Shown piece by piece: positions 52,969 to 60,407 of a stretch of 60,407 nucleotides of DNA. The first letter of the stretch is position 1. Each line of letters opens with the position of its first letter. Source of the stretch: Flavobacterium pectinovorum. GTDB lineage: Bacteria; Bacteroidota; Bacteroidia; Flavobacteriales; Flavobacteriaceae. A model generated the notes under the pieces. It was not told where the DNA came from. It saw only the letters and a program-made list of their open reading frames with translations, and did no database searches. The translations under genes were made by a program, and so were the position numbers. The stretch is from the NCBI RefSeq assembly GCF_006438875.1, contig NZ_RCZH01000001.1:243895-304301 (forward strand), in the 5' to 3' direction.

Positions 52969-55137
52969 TTAAACCAAGCTTTGCTTCTTCCATAAGTCAA
53001 AATATTTTTCTTTTCTATCCAGTAAAACATGATGATTCCCTGATTCAATTATTTTTCCATTTTCCATTACTAAGATTTGATCTGCATTTGCAATAGTACT
53101 CAATCTATGGGCTATGATAATTATAGTTTTACCTTGGTTTTTGAAATTATCTATAGTTTTCTTAACCATCATTTCAGAACTTGTATCTAATGAGGATGTT
53201 GCTTCATCCATCAATAAGATGTCTGGATTTTTATAAAGTGCCCTCGCAATTGCAATTCTTTGTTTTTGACCTCCTGACAACATTGCCCCATTTTCACCAA
53301 TTTGGGTTTCAAAACCATTTGGTAATCTTTCTACAAATTCAGTAATTCCTAATTGTTTGGATAAATCTAATATCCTTTGAATATCTGGAAAAGAATCTCC
53401 TAAGGCTATATTCTCTATAATATTACCAGAAAATAAATTAAGCTGTTGCGGAATTACTCCAATAGATTTTCTTAAACTTTTATAATGTATAAACTGAGTA
53501 TCGTAATCGCCTACGTATATTTTTCCTTCTTTTATTGGATACAAGTTTTGAAGAAGTGAAATAAGAGTTGTTTTTCCGCTTCCGCTTTCTCCAACAATAG
53601 CAGTTGTTTCATTGTTTTTAAAGACAGCATTAAAGTTTTTAAACACTTCCATTCTGGAACCGTATCTGAAAGTTACATTTTCAAATTTTATATCTCCTAT
53701 GTTTTCTTTTCGTAATTCAATTTTGTTTTCTGTTTTTTCACGTTCCAAATCCATGATTTCAAAAAGTCTGTCAGCCGCAATTAATGCATTTTGAGCGGTT
53801 TTATTCATTCCAATTAAAGAAGCAACCGGTGATGTAAAATAGCCAATTAAAGCATAAAATGAAAATAATTCCCCGGGAGTAATAGCTCTGTCAATTACAT
53901 AACCGGCTCCAATCCACATTAAAACTATTGTAAAAGCAGAAGCTAAAAATTGTGTAGAAGTAGTTGCGAAAATTCCATTTAAACCAGATTTAAAGGTGGT
54001 AAATAATAGCTTTATAAATTTATTTTCCGTTTTTATATTCGAAAATTCTTCTATCCCAAATTCTTTAATGGTACGTATATGGGTAACACTTTCAACTAAT
54101 TGCGTTTGCAAATCAGCTGCATTCTCCATAATACTGCGCTCTACCTTTTTATTGAATTTATTCAAAATAAAATAAATTGCCATGTAAAAAGGAATCACAA
54201 GTAAAATGACTAAAGCCAATTTCCAGTAATAAGTAAACATTAGAACGAATGAAAAAATAACTATAAAAACATTTACAATCATATCAATCGCAACTTCATT
54301 TATGAATGATCTAATTTTTACAGCATCATTTATTCGGGAAGTAATTTCTCCTATTTGCATTGTGTCAAAAAAACGTTGCGGCAGATGTAGCAAATGCTTG
54401 TAATAACCCAAAATTAGTTTGGCATCTATTAACTGTCCCGTTTTCATTACAAAAATGCTTTTTTGTGAACCAATAAAACTCTGTAACAAAATTATACCAA
54501 TCATAGAAATACTTAATAAATTAAGCAGTTTTCGATTGCCTTCGACTAAAACGTAATCTGTAATTTTCTGAATATAAATTGACATTGCTAATCCCAAAAC
54601 GGTGAAAATAATTGCACCTGTTAACGCCTGAATTAAAATGCTTTTATGAGGTTGAATCAAATGCCAAAAACGGGTTAATGGTGAAGTTTTTTCATTGTAT
54701 GATCTAAAATCATCATTTTTAGCAAAAAGAATTAAAACACCTGACCAAATTTTTTGAAATTCTTCAAAAGTATATGTTTCCATTTTTCCAATACCCGGAT
54801 CCATTACTGTAATGGTCGATTTATTGTCATCTTTTGATTTCTCAACTTTATAAATCACTACATAATGCTGTAGTTGCCCTTTCATAACTACATGTGCAAT
54901 TGCTGGTAACGGAATTTTATCTATGGAATCCAGACCTCCTTTTACACCTTTTGCCGTAAAACCCATTTTTTCTGCGGCCTCAATTATACCAAGTACATTA
55001 GTACCTCGCTTGTCTGTATTAGCGTACTGCCTAATTCGTGCTATAGGAAGATTAACTTGGAAATGATTTCCAATAGATGCCAAACAAGCAGCACCACAAT
55101 CTTTAATATCATGTTGTTTAATTTTTATTGATGCCAT
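52969..55137 (-). CDS. Peptidase-containing ABC exporter (PCAT) for double-glycine peptides
   Basis: The protein has 722 residues. The N-terminal C39 cysteine peptidase (1-140) has Cys14 in KDCGAACL, His91 in HYVVIY and Asp113 in VMDPG, a complete triad. Six membrane segments (about 165-440) and an ABC domain (about 475-722) follow, with Walker A IVGESGSGKTT, signature LSGGQKQR and Walker B ILLMDEATSS. It should cut leader peptides after the double glycine and export the mature part with the HlyD adaptor encoded 9 bp upstream. Four candidate substrates are encoded in the same locus. Confidence 0.93.
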   Translation of the reverse strand: MASIKIKQHDIKDCGAACLASIGNHFQVNLPIARIRQYANTDKRGTNVLGIIEAAEKMGFTAKGVKGGLDSIDKIPLPAIAHVVMKGQLQHYVVIYKVEKSKDDNKSTITVMDPGIGKMETYTFEEFQKIWSGVLILFAKNDDFRSYNEKTSPLTRFWHLIQPHKSILIQALTGAIIFTVLGLAMSIYIQKITDYVLVEGNRKLLNLLSISMIGIILLQSFIGSQKSIFVMKTGQLIDAKLILGYYKHLLHLPQRFFDTMQIGEITSRINDAVKIRSFINEVAIDMIVNVFIVIFSFVLMFTYYWKLALVILLVIPFYMAIYFILNKFNKKVERSIMENAADLQTQLVESVTHIRTIKEFGIEEFSNIKTENKFIKLLFTTFKSGLNGIFATTSTQFLASAFTIVLMWIGAGYVIDRAITPGELFSFYALIGYFTSPVASLIGMNKTAQNALIAADRLFEIMDLEREKTENKIELRKENIGDIKFENVTFRYGSRMEVFKNFNAVFKNNETTAIVGESGSGKTTLISLLQNLYPIKEGKIYVGDYDTQFIHYKSLRKSIGVIPQQLNLFSGNIIENIALGDSFPDIQRILDLSKQLGITEFVERLPNGFETQIGENGAMLSGGQKQRIAIARALYKNPDILLMDEATSSLDTSSEMMVKKTIDNFKNQGKTIIIIAHRLSTIANADQILVMENGKIIESGNHHVLLDRKEKYFDLWKKQSLV

Positions 55138-55146
55138 TTTTAAGTG

Positions 55147-56289
55147 TTAATTATCGATTGATAATTGTTTAGGATTTAGCCAGTCGTCTACTTTATCGAA
55201 TAATAAATCAAAGAGACTTCTTCTGGTTATGATATAACGTGTAGTGAGCGTCATTCCTTTTGATACGTGGGTTTTGTATCCCGACTTTAATTTCATTTCA
55301 GTCGTATTTAATTCGCTTCGTACTTTAAAAAAACTTTGATTTTCCTGAACGGATACATTGTGATCGATATCAATAACTTTTCCTTCGAGTAATCCCCATT
55401 GATTATAGTTGAATGCATCAAGCTGAAATTTAACTTTTTGATTACTATGAATAAGTCCAATATCATTAGGAGAAACCATACTTTCTACAATTAAATGATC
55501 GATTGCTGAAATCGTTACTATAGATTGTGCTGCATTTAAAAAGGATCCTATCTGCAGACCTGAAAAGTTTTCAATCGTACCGGAAATAGGTGCTATAATA
55601 GCATAATTATTTTCTTCAATTTTAATTTTCTCTATACTTCCATTTAAGTTTTTAACGCGTTCTTCGAGATCTCTTTTTTGATTTTCCCAGGCTGCTTTTT
55701 GTTCACTCGTGTAACTTTGTAATGCCTGATTAGCAAAATGCAATTCGTACTCGTACTTTTCGTACTCTACTTTTGCAATAATACTTTTATCATATAAACC
55801 CTTATTGCGATTGAAGTTAATTTGCGCCTGTGAAACTTTACTTTTCAATTCATTTCTGCGGGATTGAAATTTTAAGAAATCTTCTCTAGCTGTTGAAGTT
55901 TGTAAACTAGTTGTTCTACCTGACAAGATTGAATTTATATCTTCTAAAAGTTCCCTAACTGAGCTAGATACTACGTTTTGTGTGTTCTTTTCTGTTTCAA
56001 GATTTTGCTTTGCAATTTTTACAAGCGTATCACCTTTTTTTACCACAGCATTGTTTTTTAGATTTAACCAAATAACCCGCCCACTTACAATAGCAGTAAC
56101 AGGTACATTATCTGTGGTACTTCTTATAATTCCGCGGCTTTGACTGGTGATATCGACTTTTATGATAGGCAGTAAAACTATGAAAATGATAATCGCCAAA
56201 ATGATAACCAAATAAATAGAAAGACTTTTGGTTTTGTTTTTTGAAATTAAATTTTCGAGTGTATTTATCGGATCTGAACTGAAATTCAT
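55147..56289 (-). CDS. HlyD-family membrane-fusion adaptor
   Basis: The protein has 380 residues. A single N-terminal membrane helix (about 23-45, LSIYLVIILAIIIFIVLLPI), a lipoyl/barrel-sandwich hybrid domain split by a long coiled coil (about 95-225, KSKVSQAQINFNRNKGLYDK and KRDLEERVKNLNGSIEKIKI), and a beta-barrel domain at the end fit the HlyD group. It links the inner-membrane exporter to an outer-membrane channel, whose gene is not in this window. It is followed 9 bp later by the C39 exporter gene. Confidence 0.92.
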   Translation of the reverse strand: MNFSSDPINTLENLISKNKTKSLSIYLVIILAIIIFIVLLPIIKVDITSQSRGIIRSTTDNVPVTAIVSGRVIWLNLKNNAVVKKGDTLVKIAKQNLETEKNTQNVVSSSVRELLEDINSILSGRTTSLQTSTAREDFLKFQSRRNELKSKVSQAQINFNRNKGLYDKSIIAKVEYEKYEYELHFANQALQSYTSEQKAAWENQKRDLEERVKNLNGSIEKIKIEENNYAIIAPISGTIENFSGLQIGSFLNAAQSIVTISAIDHLIVESMVSPNDIGLIHSNQKVKFQLDAFNYNQWGLLEGKVIDIDHNVSVQENQSFFKVRSELNTTEMKLKSGYKTHVSKGMTLTTRYIITRRSLFDLLFDKVDDWLNPKQLSIDN

Positions 56290-56414
56290 TTATTTTAAAT
56301 TTTTAAAGAATTAAGCCAAACAGTAAGACAGAAATTTTAAAATTGATCTGAATCTTGCAAGGCTAATAAAATAGCAATCAGGCAACAGGTCTTGATAATA
56401 TTTTATGTAAAATA

Positions 56415-56882
56415 TTATGAGAAGTAGGTTTTGATTATAAAAACAATACTATTATATATTATATGGGTAATTAATGGTAATAGTATTGCATATTTTTGAT
56501 TCTTGCCTCTCGTATATAAAAAAGCAAACATCAAACCTCCCATAAAAGCATACGTGAAATAAAAAATATTGTATATGTGAGATAATGCAAATAGAAAAGC
56601 AGACAAAATACAACAGTATATGGTTTTGATTTTTAGACTCTTGGCCATTTCAATAACTATACATTGAAACAATAAAGTTTCAATAAGAGGAGCAACAATG
56701 AGAAATAAAACTATTTTTTCATTGAAGGTATAATTGTTATTAAAACCTTTGTTTAAAGAAATATTAAAAAAGGTCGAGACAACGGAGAAAATATAATTAT
56801 TTAAAAAATTTAAAACAATTACAAGCAAGATAAGCTCCCATTCTCGAAGACTTAGTGCAATATTTTTTATTTTTGAGATCAT
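56415..56882 (-). CDS. CPBP-family membrane protein (Abi type), degenerate motif 1
   Basis: The protein has 155 residues with about four or five membrane segments. Motif 1 of the CPBP/Abi family, normally EExxxR, reads ETLLFQ, so a Glu and the Arg are replaced. Motif 2 FxxxH is FALSH and motif 3 HxxxN is HIIYN, both intact. In two-peptide bacteriocin loci of Gram-positive bacteria, proteins of this family give self-immunity. It follows two double-glycine peptide genes, separated from them by a hairpin. Because of the altered motif, it may act without proteolysis. It precedes the exporter genes. Confidence 0.8.
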   Translation of the reverse strand: MISKIKNIALSLREWELILLVIVLNFLNNYIFSVVSTFFNISLNKGFNNNYTFNEKIVLFLIVAPLIETLLFQCIVIEMAKSLKIKTIYCCILSAFLFALSHIYNIFYFTYAFMGGLMFAFLYTRGKNQKYAILLPLITHIIYNSIVFIIKTYFS

Positions 56883-56897
56883 AGTATTAACTTCAAT

Positions 56898-56921
56898 AAA
56901 GAGGCTTAATAAAGCCCCTTT
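56898..56921. terminator. Hairpin between the first peptide pair and its CPBP gene
   Basis: AAAGAGGCTT (56898-56907) pairs with AAGCCCCTTT (56912-56921), one mismatch, with a four-base loop. On the minus strand it is followed by TTTATTG. It lies 26 bp after the stop of the peptide gene at 56948, and fits a partial terminator that lets peptide transcripts exceed those of downstream genes. Confidence 0.55.
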
Positions 56922-56947
56922 ATTTTATAAAATTACTTAATTAATTC

Positions 56948-57115
56948 TTACCATCTTTGGTATACTTCAGGCTCTATATCTCTATAAGCAGCCATTAAAC
57001 GACCTCCAACATAGCCTATACCATAAGCTACGTCTTCCCAAAATTTACCACCATCGATTGAAACTAATTCGTCTAAATTTAGTTCACTTACGTTAAATTC
57101 GTTTAAATTTTTCAT
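56948..57115 (-). CDS. Double-glycine leader bacteriocin-like peptide (A)
   Basis: The peptide has 55 residues. The leader is 23 residues, MKNLNEFNVSELNLDELVSI then DGG, with Gly22-Gly23 as the cleavage site. The predicted mature peptide of 32 residues starts KFWEDVAYGIG and has a GxxxG motif at Gly34-Gly38 (the GYVGG segment), typical of two-peptide bacteriocins. It is 19 bp downstream of peptide B and resembles peptide C (shared DxAYxxG). No cysteines occur, so no lanthionine is possible. The start is supported by leader alignment. Confidence 0.82.
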   Translation of the reverse strand: MKNLNEFNVSELNLDELVSIDGGKFWEDVAYGIGYVGGRLMAAYRDIEPEVYQRW

Positions 57116-57133
57116 TTTTTATATTTTTTTTAA

Positions 57134-57292
57134 TTATTTATTACCAGCTTTATAGCCATCCCTAAGTCCTTTTTTAATATCGTCCCAATTGTCTACAATT
57201 TGAGAGGCAAGCCATTCAGTCCATCCACCGCCCTCGATAGTCAGTACTTCCTGACGATCAAGTTCAACTAAATTTAAATTTTCTAAAGTCAT
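57134..57292 (-). CDS. Double-glycine leader bacteriocin-like peptide (B)
   Basis: From the ATG at 57292 the peptide has 52 residues. An upstream in-frame ATG at 57316 adds eight residues, but the shorter form is chosen because MTLENLNLVELDRQEV aligns end to end with the leader of peptide D. Cleavage after Gly21-Gly22 leaves GWTEWLASQIVDNWDDIKKG and a tail with two overlapping GxxxG motifs (Gly42, Gly46, Gly50). The mature part is Trp-rich, as in pore-forming class IIb peptides. It lies first in its unit, downstream of promoter copy 1. Confidence 0.85.
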   Translation of the reverse strand: MTLENLNLVELDRQEVLTIEGGGWTEWLASQIVDNWDDIKKGLRDGYKAGNK

Positions 57293-57334
57293 GATTGATT
57301 TTTTATGATTAAACATTTATAACTTATTACTCCT

Positions 57335-57352
57335 TGTAATTGGCCAATTACA
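57335..57352. promoter_or_regulatory. Leader palindrome, copy 1
   Basis: TGTAATTGGCCAATTACA is a perfect 18-bp palindrome, identical at 60085-60102. It lies about 65 bp downstream of the predicted start site, in the 5' leader, followed on the minus strand by AGGAG. It may be an mRNA hairpin or an operator. Confidence 0.55.
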
Positions 57353-57418
57353 TTTAGAAAAATAATCTGCTTCTTCTAGTAACGTCTTACTGTAAAAAAT
57401 GTCTCACTTTTCTGAAGT

Positions 57419-57450
57419 CAAAATTATAGAAACATCGTACCGCTCGCAAA
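57419..57450 (-). promoter_or_regulatory. Promoter of bacteriocin unit 2 (peptides B, A)
   Basis: On the minus strand the -33 box TTTG (57447-57450) and the -7 box TAATTTTG (57419-57426) are 20 bp apart, a full match to the Bacteroidota consensus. Copy 2 keeps both boxes and the same spacing. Confidence 0.75.
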
Positions 57451-57463
57451 TGATCGTTATCGA

Positions 57464-57495
57464 AATTCAGGAATGTCGATACTTAATTCAGGAAT
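57464..57495 (-). promoter_or_regulatory. Direct repeats for a LytTR-type regulator, copy 1
   Basis: AATTCAGGAAT is at 57464-57474 and again at 57485-57495, 21 bp apart, ending 13 bp before the -33 box. The geometry is that of ComE/PlnC-type LytTR response-regulator sites. The regulator is not in the window. Confidence 0.65.
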
Positions 57496-57561
57496 TTGAT
57501 TAAAAATAAAATATAATACATTGTAATATAGTTGTTTATGATATTTTGAAAATAAAAAAAT

Positions 57562-57624
57562 CTATAGCCGTAATACGTATATTATTGGTGATAAAGTGTT
57601 TATTGGATCTAAACTGCAATTCAT
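57562..57624 (-). pseudogene. Truncated 5' remnant of hlyD
   Basis: The minus-strand frame begins MNCSLDPINTL and stops after 20 codons. Its first 11 residues match the HlyD-like protein at 55147-56289 (MNFSSDPINTL) at nine positions. The ATG overlaps the stop of the 57621 CPBP gene (ATGA), a typical operon junction. It is what is left of an hlyD gene that once followed that CPBP gene. It marks a duplication end point. Confidence 0.75.
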
Positions 57625-58175
57625 TTTTTTTTAAATTTATTTGGTTTTAAACGATACAAAAACACACAAGAAATTAAAAAAAATAGCGAAGTGATAAGCG
57701 ATTCTTCAAAGCCAAAATCTCCTCCGCTTAAAGAAAATGGTTTTTTTGGAACATATTCTAAAATGCTTATGACCTTAATACCACTGATATTACTGCCTAA
57801 TAAACAACCAATTGAAAAATTCCAAAAAGCAGGTATAAAACTTGTCACTAGAATTGAATTACTTTTCAAATATATTAAGCTAAAAAAAACGCCTGCTATC
57901 GCAACATTAACTAAACCTATGATATTAATATTTGGATTGAATAGATGAAAAAGGCTAAAAAATAGAGAAACTACTGTTACATCTTTTATTGTAATATCAT
58001 TGACCAGGATTTTATATGGAATAAATCGGAAAAGAATTTCTTCTAAAAATGCTGAGAAAAATATTAGAATAAAATAAATAATAATTTCAAAATCCCAATT
58101 ATTATAATCGTAGACTTTGATTAATTTAAAGTGATAAGAGAATATATGATAAAAGGTATCAAACAGGTAATCCAA
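57621..58175 (-). CDS. CPBP-family membrane protein, altered motif 3
   Basis: The protein has 184 residues and about five membrane segments. Motif 1 EExxxR is EEILFR and motif 2 FxxxH is FSLFH. At motif 3, where His is expected four residues before Asn, the sequence is PAFWN, with Pro in place of His. It lies last in unit 1, and its stop overlaps a remnant of hlyD. It may be an immunity protein or a non-proteolytic partner. Confidence 0.78.
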   Translation of the reverse strand: MDYLFDTFYHIFSYHFKLIKVYDYNNWDFEIIIYFILIFFSAFLEEILFRFIPYKILVNDITIKDVTVVSLFFSLFHLFNPNINIIGLVNVAIAGVFFSLIYLKSNSILVTSFIPAFWNFSIGCLLGSNISGIKVISILEYVPKKPFSLSGGDFGFEESLITSLFFLISCVFLYRLKPNKFKKK

Positions 58176-58583
<408 letters not shown>

Positions 58584-58787
58584 TTAATCTTTAATTTTTC
58601 TTCTTGTTTTATTAAAATATACTATTATAAAAAGAGTAGCGAATGTTAGTTTGTAAATTCTATAAATCCAAATGTTAGCTTGAAAAAAGAATATTTGATG
58701 AACTATGTCTTTACTGAAAAATGAATAAATAAATCCGATAATAAAAATTATACCTAATGCTAGGTAGCCAAATGCGGAGTATTTCAT
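58584..58787 (-). CDS. Small two-helix membrane protein
   Basis: The protein has 67 residues with two membrane segments (about 5-22, AFGYLALGIIFIIGFIYSF, and about 45-60, KLTFATLFIIVYF) and a basic end (KTRRKIKD). I recognise no family. Small basic two-helix proteins are often bacteriocin immunity proteins. It lies between two CPBP genes in the locus. Confidence 0.6.
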   Translation of the reverse strand: MKYSAFGYLALGIIFIIGFIYSFFSKDIVHQIFFFQANIWIYRIYKLTFATLFIIVYFNKTRRKIKD

Positions 58788-58922
58788 AAGTATATTATTA
58801 AAAATTTAGTTGAAATTATAATTAAAAAGTTCAGAATAAAAAAATCATGATAAATAATCTTTTTATAAAACTAATTTTATTAATATTTGTAAGCTTTATT
58901 TTATTATGGATTTCTTATTTTA

Positions 58923-59612
58923 TCAGTGCATTAATAACGTTGCGATAGAATTAAGTGCTACATGCAATAAACATCCCCAAAAAAATCCATATTTCAATCG
59001 TAAGTTTGTAATAAAATATCCGATAATAAAATAAGGCAAAATATAGAATGGATATAATAAAGATAATTGCCAATACATTTGCCCAACTTTGCTGATATTT
59101 ATCAAATGGAATAATCCAAAAGCAAATATGGAGAACCAAATTATAATTTTTTTATGCTCTTTTAACTTTTCGAAATTATATTTTTTTATAAAAAGATAAA
59201 CGATTGCACCTACTAATATTGAAGAAAGAAGTTTAAAATATGAAAACATATTAATAAAATCAAATGACTCTATTTTACCCCCTAATATCGCATAACAAAA
59301 CAATACTAAAAATATAGAGATATTCAATTTATTAATATTTAAGACAAGTCTAAACAAAAGCTCCTCGACAAAAGGTCCTATTAAAATTACATAATAAACA
59401 TTTCGTTTATTAACCATTCTAGTTGATTTGTTAAATAATTCTTTTACAGACTGATAATGCAGGATGTTTACTATAAAATAATCAATACAAGCAATAATTA
59501 TAGCACTTAATGCTATACCAATGTAGATAAAAAATAAAGATATTAACAAGTACTTTATTTTTTTAAATAACGTATTTTCATTATGATAATTATCAAAAAT
59601 ATTAAAAGTCAT
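58923..59612 (-). CDS. CPBP-family intramembrane protease, complete motifs
   Basis: The protein has 229 residues and seven or eight membrane segments. All three family motifs are present: EELLFR (motif 1), FGLFH (motif 2) and HVALN (motif 3). It follows peptides D and C of unit 1, with a hairpin between. Proteins like this give immunity in class IIb bacteriocin loci, and some members cleave leader peptides or CaaX-type ends. It is the only one of three copies in this locus with intact motifs. Confidence 0.85.
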   Translation of the reverse strand: MTFNIFDNYHNENTLFKKIKYLLISLFFIYIGIALSAIIIACIDYFIVNILHYQSVKELFNKSTRMVNKRNVYYVILIGPFVEELLFRLVLNINKLNISIFLVLFCYAILGGKIESFDFINMFSYFKLLSSILVGAIVYLFIKKYNFEKLKEHKKIIIWFSIFAFGLFHLINISKVGQMYWQLSLLYPFYILPYFIIGYFITNLRLKYGFFWGCLLHVALNSIATLLMH

Positions 59613-59631
59613 AAAATAATTATTTAAAAAA

Positions 59632-59659
59632 TGGGGGTGTCTTTAAAGAACAACCCCCA
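59632..59659 (-). terminator. Hairpin between the second peptide pair and its CPBP gene
   Basis: TGGGGGT (59632-59638) pairs with ACCCCCA (59653-59659). On the minus strand a T-run follows. It lies 15 bp after the stop of peptide C and in the same place as the hairpin after peptide A, so it may be a partial terminator. Confidence 0.65.
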
Positions 59660-59673
59660 ATTATAATTTTAAT

Positions 59674-59817
59674 TTAAAGAAAACAAGCTATACAAGCAGC
59701 TACCATAAGAGCTTTGCCAACATAATGACCAACTTCATAGGCTAGGTCATCATGACCTCCATCGATTTCAATTAATTCATTAAAATTAAGTTCTGTAAAT
59801 CCAATAATATTTTCCAT
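59674..59817 (-). CDS. Double-glycine leader bacteriocin-like peptide (C)
   Basis: The peptide has 47 residues. The leader ends in IDGG (Gly20-Gly21) and the mature part begins HDDLAYEVGHYVGKALMVAA, with GxxxG at Gly30-Gly34. It is similar to peptide A (DxAY.[VI]G). Two cysteines near the end (42 and 45) are absent from A. It is 31 bp downstream of peptide D. Confidence 0.8.
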   Translation of the reverse strand: MENIIGFTELNFNELIEIDGGHDDLAYEVGHYVGKALMVAACIACFL

Positions 59818-59848
59818 ATTTTTATAAGTTTTTAGGGTTTAAAATTAA

Positions 59849-60007
59849 TTAAAATGCATCCAAAAGACCTCTACAAAAATCAACTAGTTGGTGTGATAAA
59901 TAGGGTGCAGGATTAAAATTACTATAAGCTGGAGGCTGACTTCCTCCTTCAAAATTCTGTACCTCTTGAGCATTAAGCTCTGTTAAATTTAAATTTTCTA
60001 AATTCAT
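59849..60007 (-). CDS. Double-glycine leader bacteriocin-like peptide (D)
   Basis: The peptide has 52 residues. The leader MNLENLNLTELNAQEV is close to that of peptide B and ends FEGG (Gly21-Gly22). The mature part starts SQPPAYSNFNPAPYL and ends with an amphipathic segment HQLVDFCRGLLDAF containing a single cysteine (45). It has no GxxxG motif, unlike A, B and C, so it may act differently. It opens unit 1. Confidence 0.8.
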   Translation of the reverse strand: MNLENLNLTELNAQEVQNFEGGSQPPAYSNFNPAPYLSHQLVDFCRGLLDAF

Positions 60008-60084
60008 AATTTTATGTTTTTAAATAATTAAAAATTTCATTATTCAGGATTTTGAGGGTTACTCATCCACTGAACAAATCTCTT

Positions 60085-60102
60085 TGTAATTGGCCAATTA
60101 CA
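60085..60102. promoter_or_regulatory. Leader palindrome, copy 2
   Basis: TGTAATTGGCCAATTACA, identical to 57335-57352, in the leader of unit 1. Confidence 0.55.
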
Positions 60103-60168
60103 TTTCGAAAAACAATCCACTTCTTATCGTAACGTCTTACTGTAAAAAATATCTCATTTTTCTGAAGT

Positions 60169-60200
60169 CAAAACTAATTAAACAAGATATTGCTCGCAAA
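60169..60200 (-). promoter_or_regulatory. Promoter of bacteriocin unit 1 (peptides D, C)
   Basis: On the minus strand TTTG (60197-60200) and TAGTTTTG (60169-60176) are 20 bp apart, as in copy 1. The predicted leader is about 155 nt. Confidence 0.75.
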
Positions 60201-60213
60201 TACTATTTATCGA

Positions 60214-60245
60214 AATTCAGGAATCTCGATACTTAATTCAGGAAT
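60214..60245 (-). promoter_or_regulatory. Direct repeats for a LytTR-type regulator, copy 2
   Basis: AATTCAGGAAT at 60214-60224 and 60235-60245, 21 bp apart and 13 bp before the -33 box, identical in layout to copy 1. Confidence 0.65.
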
Positions 60246-60363
60246 TTTATTAAAAATTAAGCATAAATCATTGATTACTAATTGTTTAATTGTTATTAAA
60301 AAATATTAATTTTAGCATTACAATTCTATGAAGTTCCTCTATTTTTGTAAGAAACTATAGAAT

Positions 60364-60407
60364 ATGATTTCTTATAAAATTTTAAAAACTGTATTTCTTA
60401 TTTTTTC
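60364..60407 (+). CDS. Start of a divergent gene running off the window
   Basis: An ATG at 60364 opens a frame MISYKILKTVFLIF that continues to the window edge. It looks like the beginning of a signal peptide or membrane protein. TATTTTTG at 60340-60347 fits a -7 box. Only 14 residues are visible, so the product is unknown; a sensor or regulator of the bacteriocin locus is one option. Confidence 0.35.
   Translation, partial: MISYKILKTVFLIF

Larger units (their letters stand above)
57331..57510 (-). repeat. Duplicated promoter region, copy 1
   Basis: This stretch matches 60081-60260 base for base in register (offset exactly 2750 bp, no gaps) with most positions identical. It contains the leader palindrome, the -7/-33 promoter and the two 11-bp direct repeats listed separately. 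Confidence 0.85.
60081..60260 (-). repeat. Duplicated promoter region, copy 2
   Basis: This is the copy of 57331-57510. The palindrome, promoter boxes, and direct repeats are all kept at identical distances. Confidence 0.85.

Noticed and set aside
58847..58951. 34-codon hydrophobic plus-strand frame
   Set aside because: It could be a small membrane peptide, but it overlaps the end of the CPBP gene on the other strand and AT-rich DNA gives such frames by chance.
60020..60066. Two overlapping mini-frames (8 and 6 codons) in the leader of peptide D
   Set aside because: A leader-peptide control was considered, but nothing equivalent exists in the leader of unit 2.

Overview
The window is from a low-GC member of the Bacteroidota, almost certainly a Flavobacterium or close relative. 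The signs are SusC/SusD and FecR/ECF-sigma transport loci, a type IX secretion sorting tail, many lipoproteins with short signal peptides, promoters of the TTTG / TAnnTTTG type, and families of palindromic intergenic repeats. No rRNA or tRNA genes, CRISPR array or transposase were seen.

Layout. 1-5 kb: a truncated TetR regulator with its likely operator, a GNAT acetyltransferase, a mosaic of repeats, an isochorismatase-like hydrolase and two alpha/beta hydrolases. 5.3-10.5 kb: a cell-surface signalling transport operon (ECF sigma, small protein, FecR anti-sigma, FecA-like TonB receptor, DUF4249 lipoprotein). 10.6-17.3 kb: an island of unrecognised lipoproteins and small proteins around a Sir2 deacetylase, including a duplicated gene family with an MC[QE]TGKEIKLCTC start. 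17.5-18.5 kb: fabH. 19.2-38 kb: a second ECF sigma/FecR pair followed by SusC, SusD, a DUF4843-like lipoprotein, a PKD-like lipoprotein, two thioredoxin-fold proteins, an aspartyl-protease-like PDZ protein, an M16 metallopeptidase and DsbD. This looks like an uptake locus for peptides or proteins with disulfide handling rather than a glycan locus. 38.7-47 kb: a DyP peroxidase, an FdhF/YdeP-type molybdoenzyme with FdhD, an FAD monooxygenase with an N-terminal DnaJ-like cysteine module, and a Crp/Fnr regulator next to an SDR protein with a good palindromic Crp-type site between them. 47.4-50.6 kb: a large secreted GH87-type alpha-1,3-glucanase candidate with a T9SS tail.

50.8-60.4 kb holds the most interesting system: a bacteriocin locus on the minus strand. 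It has four very small genes, each encoding a double-glycine leader peptide, arranged as two pairs. Each pair is preceded by a near-identical promoter region (two copies exactly 2750 bp apart) and followed by a hairpin and then a CPBP-family membrane protein of the kind that gives immunity in two-peptide bacteriocin loci. The second unit continues into a HlyD-type adaptor and a C39-peptidase ABC exporter. Three of the four predicted mature peptides contain GxxxG motifs. Each promoter has two 11-bp direct repeats spaced exactly 21 bp just upstream of the -33 box, the geometry used by LytTR-family response regulators at plantaricin-type loci. A 5' remnant of hlyD overlaps the end of the middle CPBP gene, showing that the two units arose by tandem duplication. 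No lanthipeptide or radical-SAM modification gene is visible.
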